Position numbers and translations under genes: made by a program. A model generated the notes under the pieces. It was not told where the DNA came from. It made no database searches and was given only the letters and a program-made list of their open reading frames with translations. From the NCBI GenBank assembly GCA_937138255.1, contig CAKZOU010000073.1:1-64000 (forward strand): 64,000 nt of DNA, given 5' to 3'. The first letter of the stretch is position 1; each line of letters opens with the position of its first letter. Positions 52,437 to 62,465 of the stretch are shown in pieces. Origin of the DNA: an uncultured Paracoccaceae bacterium. Lineage in GTDB: Bacteria > Pseudomonadota > Alphaproteobacteria > Rhodobacterales > Rhodobacteraceae.

Positions 52437-53105
52437 TTATTGGCCAGCGAGGACGTTGCCCGACACCACCGCCGGAACCTTGCCCCCCAAAGCCACAATC
52501 AGGCTAGACGCGCGATCACGCAAGCCCCGCGTGACACCGGCATCCTCAAGGATCACCGTAAGGCCTTCCAAAGCCGCATCAATCTGGCCAAGCTCGATGT
52601 CAGCGAGTGCTGTCTGCTCCAAGACAAGCAGGCGTAGCGCACCACCGGGGGCCGCCAAAGGTGCAAGAGCCATCTTGCGGTCTTGCGGGTTCATCCCATC
52701 GTGCCGCAGAAGGATCGCCTTGAAGGCCGCTATGTCGCGATAGATTTGGGCCACCGTCATATCCGCAGCCAGACCATCAAGCGCGGCGGCCGAGGCCTCT
52801 AGATCTCCCGAAAGCTGCAATTCGGACGACGTCATAAGTGCCGTGATCGCCGAAGCGGGAAGGGCCCCAAGCGCATCGCTTCGCTCGGTGCTGTCGTCAA
52901 ACTCAAGAGCGGCAAGGATTCTGTCGCCGGCGTCTTGCGCGGCGGCCGTCGCTTTGGCCCGGCTGTATTCCGTCCAAGCGGCTCCGCCAACCAGCACGAT
53001 CACCAGGAGGACCGCGATCCAGCCATAGCGCTTCATCATCGCGAAAAGCTGGTCGCGGCGGACCTCTTCGCTCACCTCGTCGATAAAGCTTTCCGGATTG
53101 CTCAC
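52437..53105 (-). CDS. YfgM-like membrane-anchored TPR protein
   Basis: 222 residues from a GTG at 53105 (GGAGGACAGG upstream). A short cytoplasmic start (SNPESFIDEVSEEVRRDQL), one helix (GWIAVLLVIVLVGGAAW, residues ~26-42), then a periplasmic TPR-like helical domain with Ala/Leu/Asp-rich pairs. E. coli YfgM works as a periplasmic chaperone partner of the Sec translocon with PpiD. It lies 20 bases before bamB. Confidence 0.85.
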   Translation of the reverse strand: MSNPESFIDEVSEEVRRDQLFAMMKRYGWIAVLLVIVLVGGAAWTEYSRAKATAAAQDAGDRILAALEFDDSTERSDALGALPASAITALMTSSELQLSGDLEASAAALDGLAADMTVAQIYRDIAAFKAILLRHDGMNPQDRKMALAPLAAPGGALRLLVLEQTALADIELGQIDAALEGLTVILEDAGVTRGLRDRASSLIVALGGKVPAVVSGNVLAGQ

Positions 53106-53311
53106 GCCCTGTCCTCCAAAATCCTGCGCCTTTTGTTGCCTCGTCATATCGCGAAGGGCGCAGGATTGCCAAGACCTGCACGCCATTCCTGATTTTTGGC
53201 AAAATAATATGATCTGGAACGAAATGGCCCTCGTATTGACCTAAAAATGGCTTGCCTTTGGGGTTAGAGTGACTAACTCGACAGGCAAGCAGGCTCCGCA
53301 AGAGGGACGGG

Positions 53312-54667
53312 ATGAAATTTGGACCGGTAATCACCGCGGTATTGGTGAGTGTGTTTTTGTATTTTCTGGTGGTTGACCGGGACAAGCTCCTCGAATTCGC
53401 AGGCGTTGCCTCAGGCACCGAAAGCGCCGAGATATCTATATCTGCCGAGACTCAAGATCCGAACGCGCCCCTCATCAAGGTCGTCGTTACCAGATCTGTG
53501 TCAAGAATTTTGGACAACGCCGTGATCCTGCGCGGCGAGACCGAGGCGGCCCGTCAGGTCGATGTTCGGGCCGAAACCTCGGGCCTTGTAATTTCCGAAC
53601 CGCTCCGCAAGGGCGCCTCTGTCGCGGAGGGCGATCTGCTGTGCGAGCTTGACGCCGGAACGCGTCAGGCCGGGCTTGATGAAGCCAAGGCCCGCTTGGC
53701 AGAGGCAATTTCGCGAATGCCCGAAGCCGAAGCGCGCGGCCCCGAGGCCGAAGCCCGGCTTGCCGAAGCCAATTCGCGCGTCGCCGAGGCCGAGGCTCGG
53801 CTGATCGAAGCGACCGCACGCCTGAATGAGGCGGAGCTCAACCAGAATGCCGCAACCAAGCTTTCCGAAGGCGGCTTTGCCTCCGACAGTCGTGTCGCCA
53901 ACGCAGATGCGACGCTCGAATCCGCGCGTGCAGGCGTCACATCCGCTCGGGCTGCCGTGAACGGCGCTCGGGCGGGCGTGGTCGGCGCCGAAGCAGGCCT
54001 CCAATCGGCCGCCTCGGCCGTGGAAAGCGTGCGCGCCGCGATTGCCGGTGCCGAAGCCGCCGTGGCCTCGGCCGAGCGCGAGCTGTCCAAGCTCCGTATC
54101 AACGCCCCCTTCGCTGGCCTTCTCGAAACCGACGCCGCCGAGATCGGCGCACTCCTTCAGCCAGGTGGCGCCTGTGCAACCGTGATCCAGCTCGACTTCA
54201 TCAAGCTTGTCGGCTTTGTCCCCGAGATTGACGTGGCCAAGATCGAAGTAGGCGCCCGCGCCGGCGCCCGCCTTGCCTCGGGCGAAACCATCACCGGCAC
54301 CGTGAGCTTCATTGCCCGCTCTGCCGATCCGATGACCCGCACCTTCCGCGTCGAGGTCGAAGCGCCGAATACCGATCTTGCAATCCGCGACGGCCAGACG
54401 GTCGAGATCATGGTCGCAGCCGACGGGCGGCCCGCGCATCTTCTGCCACAATCGGCACTGACTCTCGATGATGATGGCCGGATCGGTGTCCGCCTGCTGG
54501 CCGAAGGCAATGTCGTTGCCTTCGCACCGGTCGACATCCTGCGCGATACCATTGATGGCGTTTGGCTCTCCGGCCTTGAAGAGACGGCCGAAGTTATCAC
54601 GGTGGGGCAAGAATATGTGGTCGACGGCGTGACTGTTGACCCGACTTTCCGCGAGGCATCGGAATGA
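53312..54667 (+). CDS. RND efflux periplasmic adaptor subunit
   Basis: 451 residues. An N-terminal membrane anchor (ITAVLVSVFLYFLVV) is followed by the barrel/lipoyl part (VDVRAETSGLVISEPLRKG), then an unusually long Ala/Glu-rich helical hairpin (residues ~120-255) and the second lipoyl half (LRINAPFAGLLETDAAEIG). The hairpin has an 'AEAR'-type heptad repeat in the first strand and a 'xARAGV' repeat in the second. It bridges the permease encoded next (4-base overlap) to an outer-membrane channel not present here. It is divergent from yfgM. Confidence 0.92.
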   Translation: MKFGPVITAVLVSVFLYFLVVDRDKLLEFAGVASGTESAEISISAETQDPNAPLIKVVVTRSVSRILDNAVILRGETEAARQVDVRAETSGLVISEPLRKGASVAEGDLLCELDAGTRQAGLDEAKARLAEAISRMPEAEARGPEAEARLAEANSRVAEAEARLIEATARLNEAELNQNAATKLSEGGFASDSRVANADATLESARAGVTSARAAVNGARAGVVGAEAGLQSAASAVESVRAAIAGAEAAVASAERELSKLRINAPFAGLLETDAAEIGALLQPGGACATVIQLDFIKLVGFVPEIDVAKIEVGARAGARLASGETITGTVSFIARSADPMTRTFRVEVEAPNTDLAIRDGQTVEIMVAADGRPAHLLPQSALTLDDDGRIGVRLLAEGNVVAFAPVDILRDTIDGVWLSGLEETAEVITVGQEYVVDGVTVDPTFREASE

Positions 54668-57600
54668 ACGGCGTCGTCGACTGGGCCGCATCAAGGGCCC
54701 GTATGGTCCTTGCCTTCATCTTCTTGTCGCTTCTGGCGGGGGGATACGCCTATGTCGGCCTGCCGAAAGAGGGCGAGCCGGATATCGAGATCCCAGCCCT
54801 CTTTGTGTCGGTCCCCTTCCCCGGCATCTCGGCTGCGGATGCTGAAAAGCTTCTCGTCAAGCCGATGGAGACCCAGCTCGCGACCCTCGACGGGCTCGAC
54901 ACAATGTCGGGCAGCGCGTCGGAGAGCTATGCAGGTGTGAGCCTGTTGTTCGATTATGGCTGGGACAAGACCCGCGTTATGGCCGATGTGCGCGACGCGA
55001 TGAACACCGCCGAAGCGCAGTTTCCTCAAGGCGCCGACAAATATTCGATCAACGAGATCAACTTCTCCGAATTCCCGGTGATCGTCGTCAACCTGACCGG
55101 CCAGGTGCCCGAACGCACCCTGATCCGCGTCGCCAAAGAGCTTCAGGACAAGATCGAGAGCCTAGATTCGATCCTCAACGCCCAACTGACCGGCCAGCGC
55201 GACGAAATGCTTCTGGTCGAGATAGATCCTCTGCGGCTTGAGGTCTACAACGTGACCGCAGGCGAGCTGATCAACGTGGTCAGCCAGAACAACCTCTTGA
55301 TCGCCGCGGGCGAGATCGACACGGCGCAGGGATCCTTCGCGGTCAAGATCCCCTCCTCTTTCGATGAGGCGCAAGACGTCTATTCGCTGCCGATCAAGAC
55401 CAATGGCGATCGCGTGGTGACCCTTGGTGATCTTGCAACGATCCGTCTGACCTTTGAGGAAAAAACCTCGACCGCCCGCTATAACGGCACCAACACGGTG
55501 GCACTTCAGGTGGTCAAACAGCGCGGTTATAACCTGATCGATACCGCCGCCCAGATCCGCGACACCGTGGCCGCCGCCGAGGCAAGCTGGCCCGAGAACC
55601 TGAAAATTGCCGTCGATGTCGGCACCTCGAACGACCAGAGCCGCAACGTGGCCTCGATGGTGAGCCAACTTGAAGGCTCGGTGCTAACGGCAATTGCCCT
55701 CGTGATGATCGTGGTTCTGGCCTCGCTCGGAGCGCGTTCTGCCCTTTTGGTGGGCTTTGCCATTCCGACCTCGTTCCTACTGACCTTCGCGCTTTTGGCG
55801 ATCATGGATGTGGCGGTGTCCAACATCGTCATGTTCGGCCTGATCCTTGCGGTGGGTATGCTGGTCGATGGCGCGATCGTGGTCGTCGAATATGCCGACA
55901 AGCGCATTCAGGAAGGCACCGGCCCGATGCACGCCTATGTCGAGGCGGCCAAGCGGATGTTCTGGCCCATTGTCTCCTCGACCGCAACGACGCTTTGCGC
56001 CTTCCTGCCGATGCTGTTCTGGCCCGGCGTGGCCGGTCAGTTCATGGGCATGTTGCCGGTGACGCTGATCTTTGTTCTGACCGCCTCGCTCGTCGTGGCG
56101 CTGATCTACCTGCCAGTCATGGGCGGCGTCTCGGGCCGCATGACACGCTCCTTCAACCGCGTCTCTGACCGGCTGCGCCGCCGTTTGCCGCTCTATGTGC
56201 GTGCGGCGCTGATCCTTCCGGCGATCCTGATCACCTATACCGGCGCAATGCTGACGCTGAACCCCGCCTACCTGACCGGCTCGGCCACTCAGACCGACGG
56301 GCTTGTGGCATCGCTGCCGGGCCTCGTCGTTTTCATCCTCGGAGCGATCGGCCTGACCATCGCCATGGGCGCTGCCAAGTCCGAACGCAAGGCGACCAGG
56401 ATCAACGCGGGCTACCGCCGTTCGCCCTTTGGCTGGGTGATCCACGCCATCGCCGGTAATCCGGTGATGCCGCTCGTTTCAATCGCAGCGGTCGGCGCGC
56501 TCGTAGCCGTGATTTTCATGTATTATGCCGATCACAACAAAGGCACCGAGTTTTTCACCGCGACCGAAGCGGAGCAGGCCATCGTCTATGTGCAGGCGCG
56601 CGGTAACCTGAGCCTTGAAGAGAAAGACGCACTTGTCCGCGAAGCCGAACAGGCGACCCTCGGCATCGCCGGTATCAAGTCGGTTTTCTCTTTTGCCGGT
56701 GCCGGTGGCCTCAATCAAAATACCGCAGGCGCAAGCGGGCCGGGCGACACGATCGGCCAGATCCAGATCGAACTGGTCCCCTGGGAAGATCGCGCGGCCT
56801 TTGCACGCGAGAACGGTCTCGACATGGCCAATCTCGGCGGCTCGGCTGTGATGGCCGCCCTTCAGTCCAAGCTCGATCAGATTCCGGGCATCAAGACCCA
56901 GACCCTGAGCCTGGCCATGGGCCCCGGCGCGACCAAGCCGATCCATCTGCGCCTCAAGGGCGATAACTTCGACTTGCTGCGCCAGACGACTGCCGACATT
57001 CGCAGCCAGATCGAAGCGATGGACGGCATCGTCCTTGTCGAAGACACCCTGCCACTTCCCGGCATCGACTGGCAGTTGACGGTCGATGTCGCCAAAGCGG
57101 GGCGTTTCGGCGCGGACGTGGCCTCGGTCGGCTCGATGGTCCAACTTGTCACGCGCGGCGTGATGCTCGACACGATGCGGGTCGAAAGTTCGGAAGAAGA
57201 GATCGAGATCCGCGTGCGCCTTCCCGAAGAGGACCGAGTGCTTTCCACGCTCGACAGCCTCAAGGTCCGCACCCCCGCCGGCATGGTGCCCATATCGAAT
57301 TTCGTCACCCGCAAGCCGGTGCCGCAGCTCGCCCAGATCAGCCGCGTCGATCAGACCCGCTATTTCGACGTGCTCGCCGGCGCCGCGACCGGCCTTATCA
57401 AGTTGACCGAGACAGAGACCGGAGAAAGCCTTATTCTGCCTGAAACGGAGATTGGCCCCGACCAGCAAGCCGATATCGACAGCGGCGCCGTGACCCGCAC
57501 GGTCGTCAACGCCAACGAGCGGATCGAAGCAATCACCGAATGGCTCGATACGCCCGGAACCCTCCCCGCCGGGATCGGCTTTTCCTGGCAGGGCGATTTC

Positions 57601-58326
57601 GCCGATCAGGCCGAGTCCATCGCCTTCCTTCAGGTGGCCTTTGCGGGTGCACTTGGGTTGATGTTCATCATCCTCCTTGCTCAGTTCAACTCGTTCTACA
57701 ACTCGGTCCTCGTGCTTCTGGCCGTGATCCTGTCAACCGCAGGCGTGCTCGTCGGCATGATCGTCATGGACCAGACCTTCTCGATCATCATGACCGGGAC
57801 AGGGATCGTCGCGCTGGCCGGGATCGTGGTGAACAACAACATCGTTCTGATCGATACCTATCAGGAATACCGGCAATACATGCCGCGCACCGAGGCGATC
57901 ACCCGCACCGCCGAGGATCGAATTCGCCCCGTCCTTCTGACCACGATCACCACGATGGCAGGCCTTGCGCCGATGATGTTCGGCCTCAGCCTCGATTTCA
58001 TCAACGGCGGCTATTCGATCGACAGCCCGACCGCTCTGTGGTGGAAACAGCTCGCCACTGCGGTGGTCTTTGGTCTTGGCATCGCGACGTTCCTGACACT
58101 GATCTTCACGCCCTCGATGCTGGCCGTGCGCGTCTGGGTCACGACCTATGCCCGCTGGATCGCCCAGCTTCTTGCCAAGGCCTCGATGGGCCGCACGAGC
58201 CGTGCCGCCCGCGATTGGGCGCTGGCCCGCGAGGCCAAGCGGGTGAAATCGCCCGAGATCGTCTGGTCCGACCTGATCGAGCCCGCGCCGCCGCGCAAGA
58301 TCCCGCCCCTTAGGGCCGCGGAATAG
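54664..58326 (+). CDS. RND efflux transporter permease, enlarged
   Basis: 1220 residues, against about 1030-1050 for AcrB. The RND core is clear: first helix at residues ~15-33, two porter domains, and helices 2-6 from ~340 with GMLVDGAIVVVEYAD (~398-412). Differences from AcrB: the Asp pair of helix 4 is Asp-Gly, and the Lys of helix 10 appears replaced in GIVVNNNIVLIDTYQ. Between the sixth helix and the second half there is an insert (~510-575) with two extra hydrophobic segments (AALILPAILITYTG and LPGLVVFILGAIGLTIA). Substrates are unknown. It abuts the convergent GNAT stop. Confidence 0.93.
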   Translation: MNGVVDWAASRARMVLAFIFLSLLAGGYAYVGLPKEGEPDIEIPALFVSVPFPGISAADAEKLLVKPMETQLATLDGLDTMSGSASESYAGVSLLFDYGWDKTRVMADVRDAMNTAEAQFPQGADKYSINEINFSEFPVIVVNLTGQVPERTLIRVAKELQDKIESLDSILNAQLTGQRDEMLLVEIDPLRLEVYNVTAGELINVVSQNNLLIAAGEIDTAQGSFAVKIPSSFDEAQDVYSLPIKTNGDRVVTLGDLATIRLTFEEKTSTARYNGTNTVALQVVKQRGYNLIDTAAQIRDTVAAAEASWPENLKIAVDVGTSNDQSRNVASMVSQLEGSVLTAIALVMIVVLASLGARSALLVGFAIPTSFLLTFALLAIMDVAVSNIVMFGLILAVGMLVDGAIVVVEYADKRIQEGTGPMHAYVEAAKRMFWPIVSSTATTLCAFLPMLFWPGVAGQFMGMLPVTLIFVLTASLVVALIYLPVMGGVSGRMTRSFNRVSDRLRRRLPLYVRAALILPAILITYTGAMLTLNPAYLTGSATQTDGLVASLPGLVVFILGAIGLTIAMGAAKSERKATRINAGYRRSPFGWVIHAIAGNPVMPLVSIAAVGALVAVIFMYYADHNKGTEFFTATEAEQAIVYVQARGNLSLEEKDALVREAEQATLGIAGIKSVFSFAGAGGLNQNTAGASGPGDTIGQIQIELVPWEDRAAFARENGLDMANLGGSAVMAALQSKLDQIPGIKTQTLSLAMGPGATKPIHLRLKGDNFDLLRQTTADIRSQIEAMDGIVLVEDTLPLPGIDWQLTVDVAKAGRFGADVASVGSMVQLVTRGVMLDTMRVESSEEEIEIRVRLPEEDRVLSTLDSLKVRTPAGMVPISNFVTRKPVPQLAQISRVDQTRYFDVLAGAATGLIKLTETETGESLILPETEIGPDQQADIDSGAVTRTVVNANERIEAITEWLDTPGTLPAGIGFSWQGDFADQAESIAFLQVAFAGALGLMFIILLAQFNSFYNSVLVLLAVILSTAGVLVGMIVMDQTFSIIMTGTGIVALAGIVVNNNIVLIDTYQEYRQYMPRTEAITRTAEDRIRPVLLTTITTMAGLAPMMFGLSLDFINGGYSIDSPTALWWKQLATAVVFGLGIATFLTLIFTPSMLAVRVWVTTYARWIAQLLAKASMGRTSRAARDWALAREAKRVKSPEIVWSDLIEPAPPRKIPPLRAAE

Positions 58327-59127
58327 TCATCGGCCTTCGGGCCTGAGCAGTGCCGAGGTCTGGCGCTCTGTAAGAGCAAAGCCCAGGCGGCGATAGAGCC
58401 GCCCGGCATCTCCATCGGCCTCGGCAACAATCACCGGATGGGCTTGGGGCGCATGCGCTGCAAGCCAGTTGAGGGCATAGACCACCAGCGCCGAACATAG
58501 GCCACGACGACGATAGGCAGCGGCGGTCTCGACAGACTGGAAACGGGCGATCAGACCATCGGTGAAAAGCCCAAGATCGGCGGCAAGCGTTTCGCCTTCG
58601 AAGGCGCCAAACCACGCCCCCTCACCCGCAGCAATCGCTTTGCGCCAGCCGGCGCAACGCCCACGGATAAAGGCGTGATAGCCCTCCTCCGCATAGCCTT
58701 CCTCGACGCCAATCTCGACCTTGAGGTCGGCGACCTTGGCCCAGTCCCTATCGCTCTCCACCTTGCGCAGCTGGAACCCGTGAGGCACCTTGGCCTTTGC
58801 GGGCGGTGCCTCAAGGGACAGAACGTCATCTTGCTCGATGATGAAGCCCCGTTCCGCGAGGTTGTCGAGGTCAGCCGCAAGGCTTCGTTCCGGCGCGTCC
58901 CACGAAAGGGTGACGTGCTCGGCCTTCGGGAAAGCCTCTCGGAAGGCGGCAATCGCAAGGTCAGGCGCAGGCGGGTCGCCTTTCAGGATGAGCTGGTTGC
59001 CATACCAGAAATCCGGCTCGTCCGGCGTCCTGAGCACCCAACCCAATTCATGAGTTTCAACCCGCGCGCGGTCTCCGAGCACCAGAATATCGGTCGCAAT
59101 GCCGAGCGATTTCGGCCCCGAGGTCAC
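58327..59127 (-). CDS. GNAT-family N-acetyltransferase
   Basis: 266 residues, about twice a minimal GNAT. The acetyl-CoA-binding motif is in the C-terminal half: VETAAAYRRRGLCSALVVYAL (read in parts; the RRRGLC loop near residue 210) with AGRLYRRLGFALTERQ at the end. The N-terminal half looks like a degenerate second GNAT lobe (ELGWVLRTPDEPDFWYGNQ). The substrate is unknown. It overlaps the upstream ABC transporter gene by 4 bases (ATGA), so both are co-translated. Confidence 0.87.
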   Translation of the reverse strand: MTSGPKSLGIATDILVLGDRARVETHELGWVLRTPDEPDFWYGNQLILKGDPPAPDLAIAAFREAFPKAEHVTLSWDAPERSLAADLDNLAERGFIIEQDDVLSLEAPPAKAKVPHGFQLRKVESDRDWAKVADLKVEIGVEEGYAEEGYHAFIRGRCAGWRKAIAAGEGAWFGAFEGETLAADLGLFTDGLIARFQSVETAAAYRRRGLCSALVVYALNWLAAHAPQAHPVIVAEADGDAGRLYRRLGFALTERQTSALLRPEGR

Positions 59128-60947
59128 GCCGCTTCTTCCTCATCCGCCGCTTGCCTTTGCCAGAGCTGGGCATAGCGGCCGCTTTTCGAGAGAAGCACCT
59201 CGTGCTCGCCCCGTTCGACAATCTTGCCGTTCTCCAGAACAATTATCTCGTCAGCGTCGGCGATGGTCGAAAGGCGGTGCGCGATGGTAATCACCGTCCG
59301 CCCCTGCCCCATCGCTTTCAGCTCGGCCTGAATCTCGCGCTCGGTGTCAGTGTCGAGGGCGCTTGTCGCCTCGTCCAAGAGCAGGATCGGCGGGTTTTTG
59401 AGGAGCGTTCGCGCGATCCCCACCCGCTGCTTCTCGCCGCCCGAGAGCTTCAGCCCCCGCTCGCCCACCGCCGTCTCATAGCCCTTGGGCAGCGACGTGA
59501 CGAAATCATGGATCTTGGCGGCCTTGGCGGCGGCGATAACCTCAGCCTCCGTGGCGCCGGGTCGACCATAGGCGATGTTGTAATAGATCGTGTCGTTGAA
59601 AAGGACGGTATCCTGCGGCACCACGCCGATCTGCTGATGCAGGCTTTCTTGCGTCACGTCGCGCACGTCCTGCCCGTCAATGGTCAGCGCCCCGCCGTTC
59701 ACATCGTAGAAGCGAAAGAGAAGCCGCCCGATGGTCGATTTGCCCGACCCCGAAGAGCCGACGATGGCGATGGTCTTGCCCGCCGGAACCTGGATATCAA
59801 CGCCCCGAAGGATCGGCCGCTCCGGCTCATAACCAAAGCTCACATCCTTGAGCGCAATGGTTCCGCCCGAAACGGCAAGCGGCAGCGCGCCCGGCTTGTC
59901 GATGATTTCGGCGGGCTGCCCAAGAAGGGTAAACATCTCGCTCATGTCGATCATCGCCTGCCGGATCTCGCGGTAGACCGAACCGAGAAAGTTCAGCGGC
60001 ATGGTGATCTGGATCATATAGGCGTTGACCATGACGAAATCGCCCACGCTCAGGCTGCCGTTCTGAACCCCCAGCGCCGCCATGACCATCACCGCAACAA
60101 GGCCACCGGTGATCAGAAACGATTGGCCGAAATTCAGAAACGAGAGCGAATAGCTGGTCTTGAGCGCCGCCTGCTCATAGCCCTCCATCGCGCGGTCATA
60201 GCGATCAGCCTCCCAGCGCTCTGCGGCGAAATACTTGACCGTCTCGAAATTCAGCAGGCTGTCGATCGCCTTCTGATTGGCCTCGGTATCCTGATCGTTC
60301 ATCTTCTTGCGGATCTTTACCCGCCATTCCGTCACCGCGAAGGTGAACCAGACATAGAGGGCGATGGTCAGAACCACGACCGCCAGATACCAGACGTCGA
60401 ACATGTAAAAGAGGATACCGGCGACCAGGAGAAGCTCGAGCACCAGTGGCCCCATGTTGAACACGAGAAACCGCAAGAGGAAATCGACGCCCTTCACGCC
60501 GCGCTCGATGATCCGGCTGAGGCCGCCCGTCTTGCGGGTGATGTGATAGCGCATCGACAGGCTGTGGATGTGGACAAAGGTCTCGGTGGCGAGCCGCCGC
60601 AGCGCCCGCTGCCCGACAGGCGCGAAAACCGCGTCGCGCAGCTGCGACAGCCCCACGTTCATGAGCCGCGCCATGCCATAGGCCACCGTCAGACCCACCG
60701 CGCCCATCCCGAGCCAGAGCGCGGGATCAGCCTCCGCCGAGAGCGCATCAACCGCGTGCTTGTAGAACAAGGGCGTCGCCACCGAAATGAGCTTGGCCAC
60801 CAAAAGCATAGCAAGGGCCAGAACCACCCTCACCTTCACGGCTGTATCACCCTCGGGCCAGAGATAAGGCGCGACCCTGCGGATCACGTTCCAGCCTTCG
60901 ATCGGCTCATTGTTCAGATTGGCGTCGGTCTTGCGCAGGCGTCGCAT
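59124..60947 (-). CDS. Atm1/HMT1-type ABC exporter (fused permease and ATPase)
   Basis: 607 residues. The N-terminal permease has six helices from residue ~30 to 330 with the Atm1-type segment MRYHITRKTGGLSRIIERGV. The ATPase has GSSGSGKSTIGRL (Walker A), LSGGEKQRVGIART (signature) and PILLLDEATSALD (Walker B). Bacterial Atm1 proteins export glutathione-linked metals or sulfur compounds. An Ala/Glu tail ends the protein. It is co-translated with the GNAT gene; the upstream LysM gene lies 60 bases away on the same strand. Confidence 0.93.
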   Translation of the reverse strand: MRRLRKTDANLNNEPIEGWNVIRRVAPYLWPEGDTAVKVRVVLALAMLLVAKLISVATPLFYKHAVDALSAEADPALWLGMGAVGLTVAYGMARLMNVGLSQLRDAVFAPVGQRALRRLATETFVHIHSLSMRYHITRKTGGLSRIIERGVKGVDFLLRFLVFNMGPLVLELLLVAGILFYMFDVWYLAVVVLTIALYVWFTFAVTEWRVKIRKKMNDQDTEANQKAIDSLLNFETVKYFAAERWEADRYDRAMEGYEQAALKTSYSLSFLNFGQSFLITGGLVAVMVMAALGVQNGSLSVGDFVMVNAYMIQITMPLNFLGSVYREIRQAMIDMSEMFTLLGQPAEIIDKPGALPLAVSGGTIALKDVSFGYEPERPILRGVDIQVPAGKTIAIVGSSGSGKSTIGRLLFRFYDVNGGALTIDGQDVRDVTQESLHQQIGVVPQDTVLFNDTIYYNIAYGRPGATEAEVIAAAKAAKIHDFVTSLPKGYETAVGERGLKLSGGEKQRVGIARTLLKNPPILLLDEATSALDTDTEREIQAELKAMGQGRTVITIAHRLSTIADADEIIVLENGKIVERGEHEVLLSKSGRYAQLWQRQAADEEEAA

Positions 60948-61007
60948 GGGCGCTCCTTCATCTACCGCCCTCTAGGTAAGACCCGAGGGCGGCAATGACC
61001 AGAGGCG

Positions 61008-62351
61008 CTAGTTGCCTTCGGCTGTCGGCAGAACGAAAACCTGCCCCGGATAGATCAGATCTGGATTGCGGATCCGGTCGCGGTTGGCTTCAAAAACCAT
61101 AACATACATGATCCCCTCGCCATAACGCTCGCGGGCAATGGCCCACAGTGTATTGCCCGGCTGGACCGTCCGCATCGCCACTTGGAAATCGGGGTTGGCT
61201 GTCTCTTCCTGCAAGACTTCAGCAACCTTCTCGGCCTCTTCACGCTTGAACGGGGTCTCGATGCGGCTGGTGACTTGGCCATCCTGCGAAACCTCATCGA
61301 CGCGCAGCGTATAGACCCCGCTTTCGACCTCAGGCAGCGTCATCTGCCAATCGCCCTCGGGCGAAACGGGTGCCGAAGCGATAGAGGAGTTGTCGAGATA
61401 GATCTGGACGCTGTCATTGGCCTGAGCACGGCCCGCGAGAACCACATTGCCTTCCGAGTCGTAGGTGATCGTGTCGAGAGCCACGGCGTCGGCCACCTCG
61501 GGATCCGCTGCGCCACCAGACTGGATCACTTTGACGCCGCTCTCATCCGCCAAAAGGACAGGAGGAGCGGTTTCGGCAGCCGGAGCTTCAGGCGTCTGGG
61601 CCGGTTCAGCCGCTGTTGCCGGGGCGGCTTCGGTTGCGGCCACCTCCACGGCGACAGCCTCGGCTGTTGCCGCTTCGGTTGATGCTGGCTGGGCCGTTCC
61701 GGTAGTCTCAGGAGTTGCGGCAGGCTCGACAGCAGGAGCGGGCTCCACCTGCGCCGGCTCAGCAGCGGCGATAACAACGGGCACATCGACCGGCGCAACG
61801 ATGACGGTCTGGCCCGAGGCGATCTCGGTTTCGCCAACACGGGCAACCAGCGACAGAACCCGTGGTTCCGATCCGGGCGGGACGTTCAGAAAAGCAACAA
61901 AATTGCCGCCCCCGTCCGCGACGGCCTCAGCAACCACTTCGTTACCCAAGAGAATCTGGATCATCGCGCCCGGCAGCGAGTGTCCGGCAATAAGTGCGGT
62001 GCCATCAGCCTCGATCCGAACCGTATCGAAGGTAGGGGCATCCGCTGCGGCAATTGTAGGGACAGAGGCGGTATCGGCGGCGGGTGCAGCATCGCTTGCT
62101 GGAGCAACCGCGTTCGGCTCGACGGTCAATTCCGGAGCAGGCGTTTCGGCCGATGGTTGCGTGGCTTCAACCGACTGCGCGGCATCGGCAGCGGGCGCGC
62201 TTTCGCTCGAAGCAGTTTCTGCATGCGCGGCCTCCTCGCCCGGAGCGCCGCTTTGCGACGACCACACGAGATAGCCCAGAACAATAATGACAAGCGCGGC
62301 GATTACGCCCTGCACCACACGGCCCGAATTCGGCCCAGTCTCCGTTGCCAC
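61008..62351 (-). CDS. LysM-domain membrane-anchored protein
   Basis: 447 residues from a GTG at 62351 (GGGGAAGGA upstream); a TTG six codons earlier also opens the frame. It has one N-terminal helix (VVQGVIAALVIIVLGYLVW), a first Ala/Pro/Glu-rich linker, a small Ig-like domain (~90-190, VRIEADGTALIAGHSLPGA), a second long Ala/Thr/Pro-rich linker (~195-290), a second Ig-like repeat (DSEGNVVLAGRAQANDSV), and a C-terminal LysM (TVQPGNTLWAIARERYGEG to YPGQVFVLP). It probably spans the periplasm to peptidoglycan. The role is unknown. Confidence 0.88.
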   Translation of the reverse strand: MATETGPNSGRVVQGVIAALVIIVLGYLVWSSQSGAPGEEAAHAETASSESAPAADAAQSVEATQPSAETPAPELTVEPNAVAPASDAAPAADTASVPTIAAADAPTFDTVRIEADGTALIAGHSLPGAMIQILLGNEVVAEAVADGGGNFVAFLNVPPGSEPRVLSLVARVGETEIASGQTVIVAPVDVPVVIAAAEPAQVEPAPAVEPAATPETTGTAQPASTEAATAEAVAVEVAATEAAPATAAEPAQTPEAPAAETAPPVLLADESGVKVIQSGGAADPEVADAVALDTITYDSEGNVVLAGRAQANDSVQIYLDNSSIASAPVSPEGDWQMTLPEVESGVYTLRVDEVSQDGQVTSRIETPFKREEAEKVAEVLQEETANPDFQVAMRTVQPGNTLWAIARERYGEGIMYVMVFEANRDRIRNPDLIYPGQVFVLPTAEGN

Positions 62352-62465
62352 GGCAGCGTCCTTCCCCAAGTTCCGCCCAAGCGCCCAATGGGCGGTTGAG
62401 AGACAATAGCAACGGGGCTATGCAAACTGAAAGCCCCGCGAATGCATCTATGCAGAGGAAATGAC

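Noticed and set aside
59151-60998. 615-codon plus-strand open frame opposite the Atm1-type exporter
   Set aside because: The minus strand carries all ABC transporter motifs in order; the plus frame is His/Arg-rich antisense.
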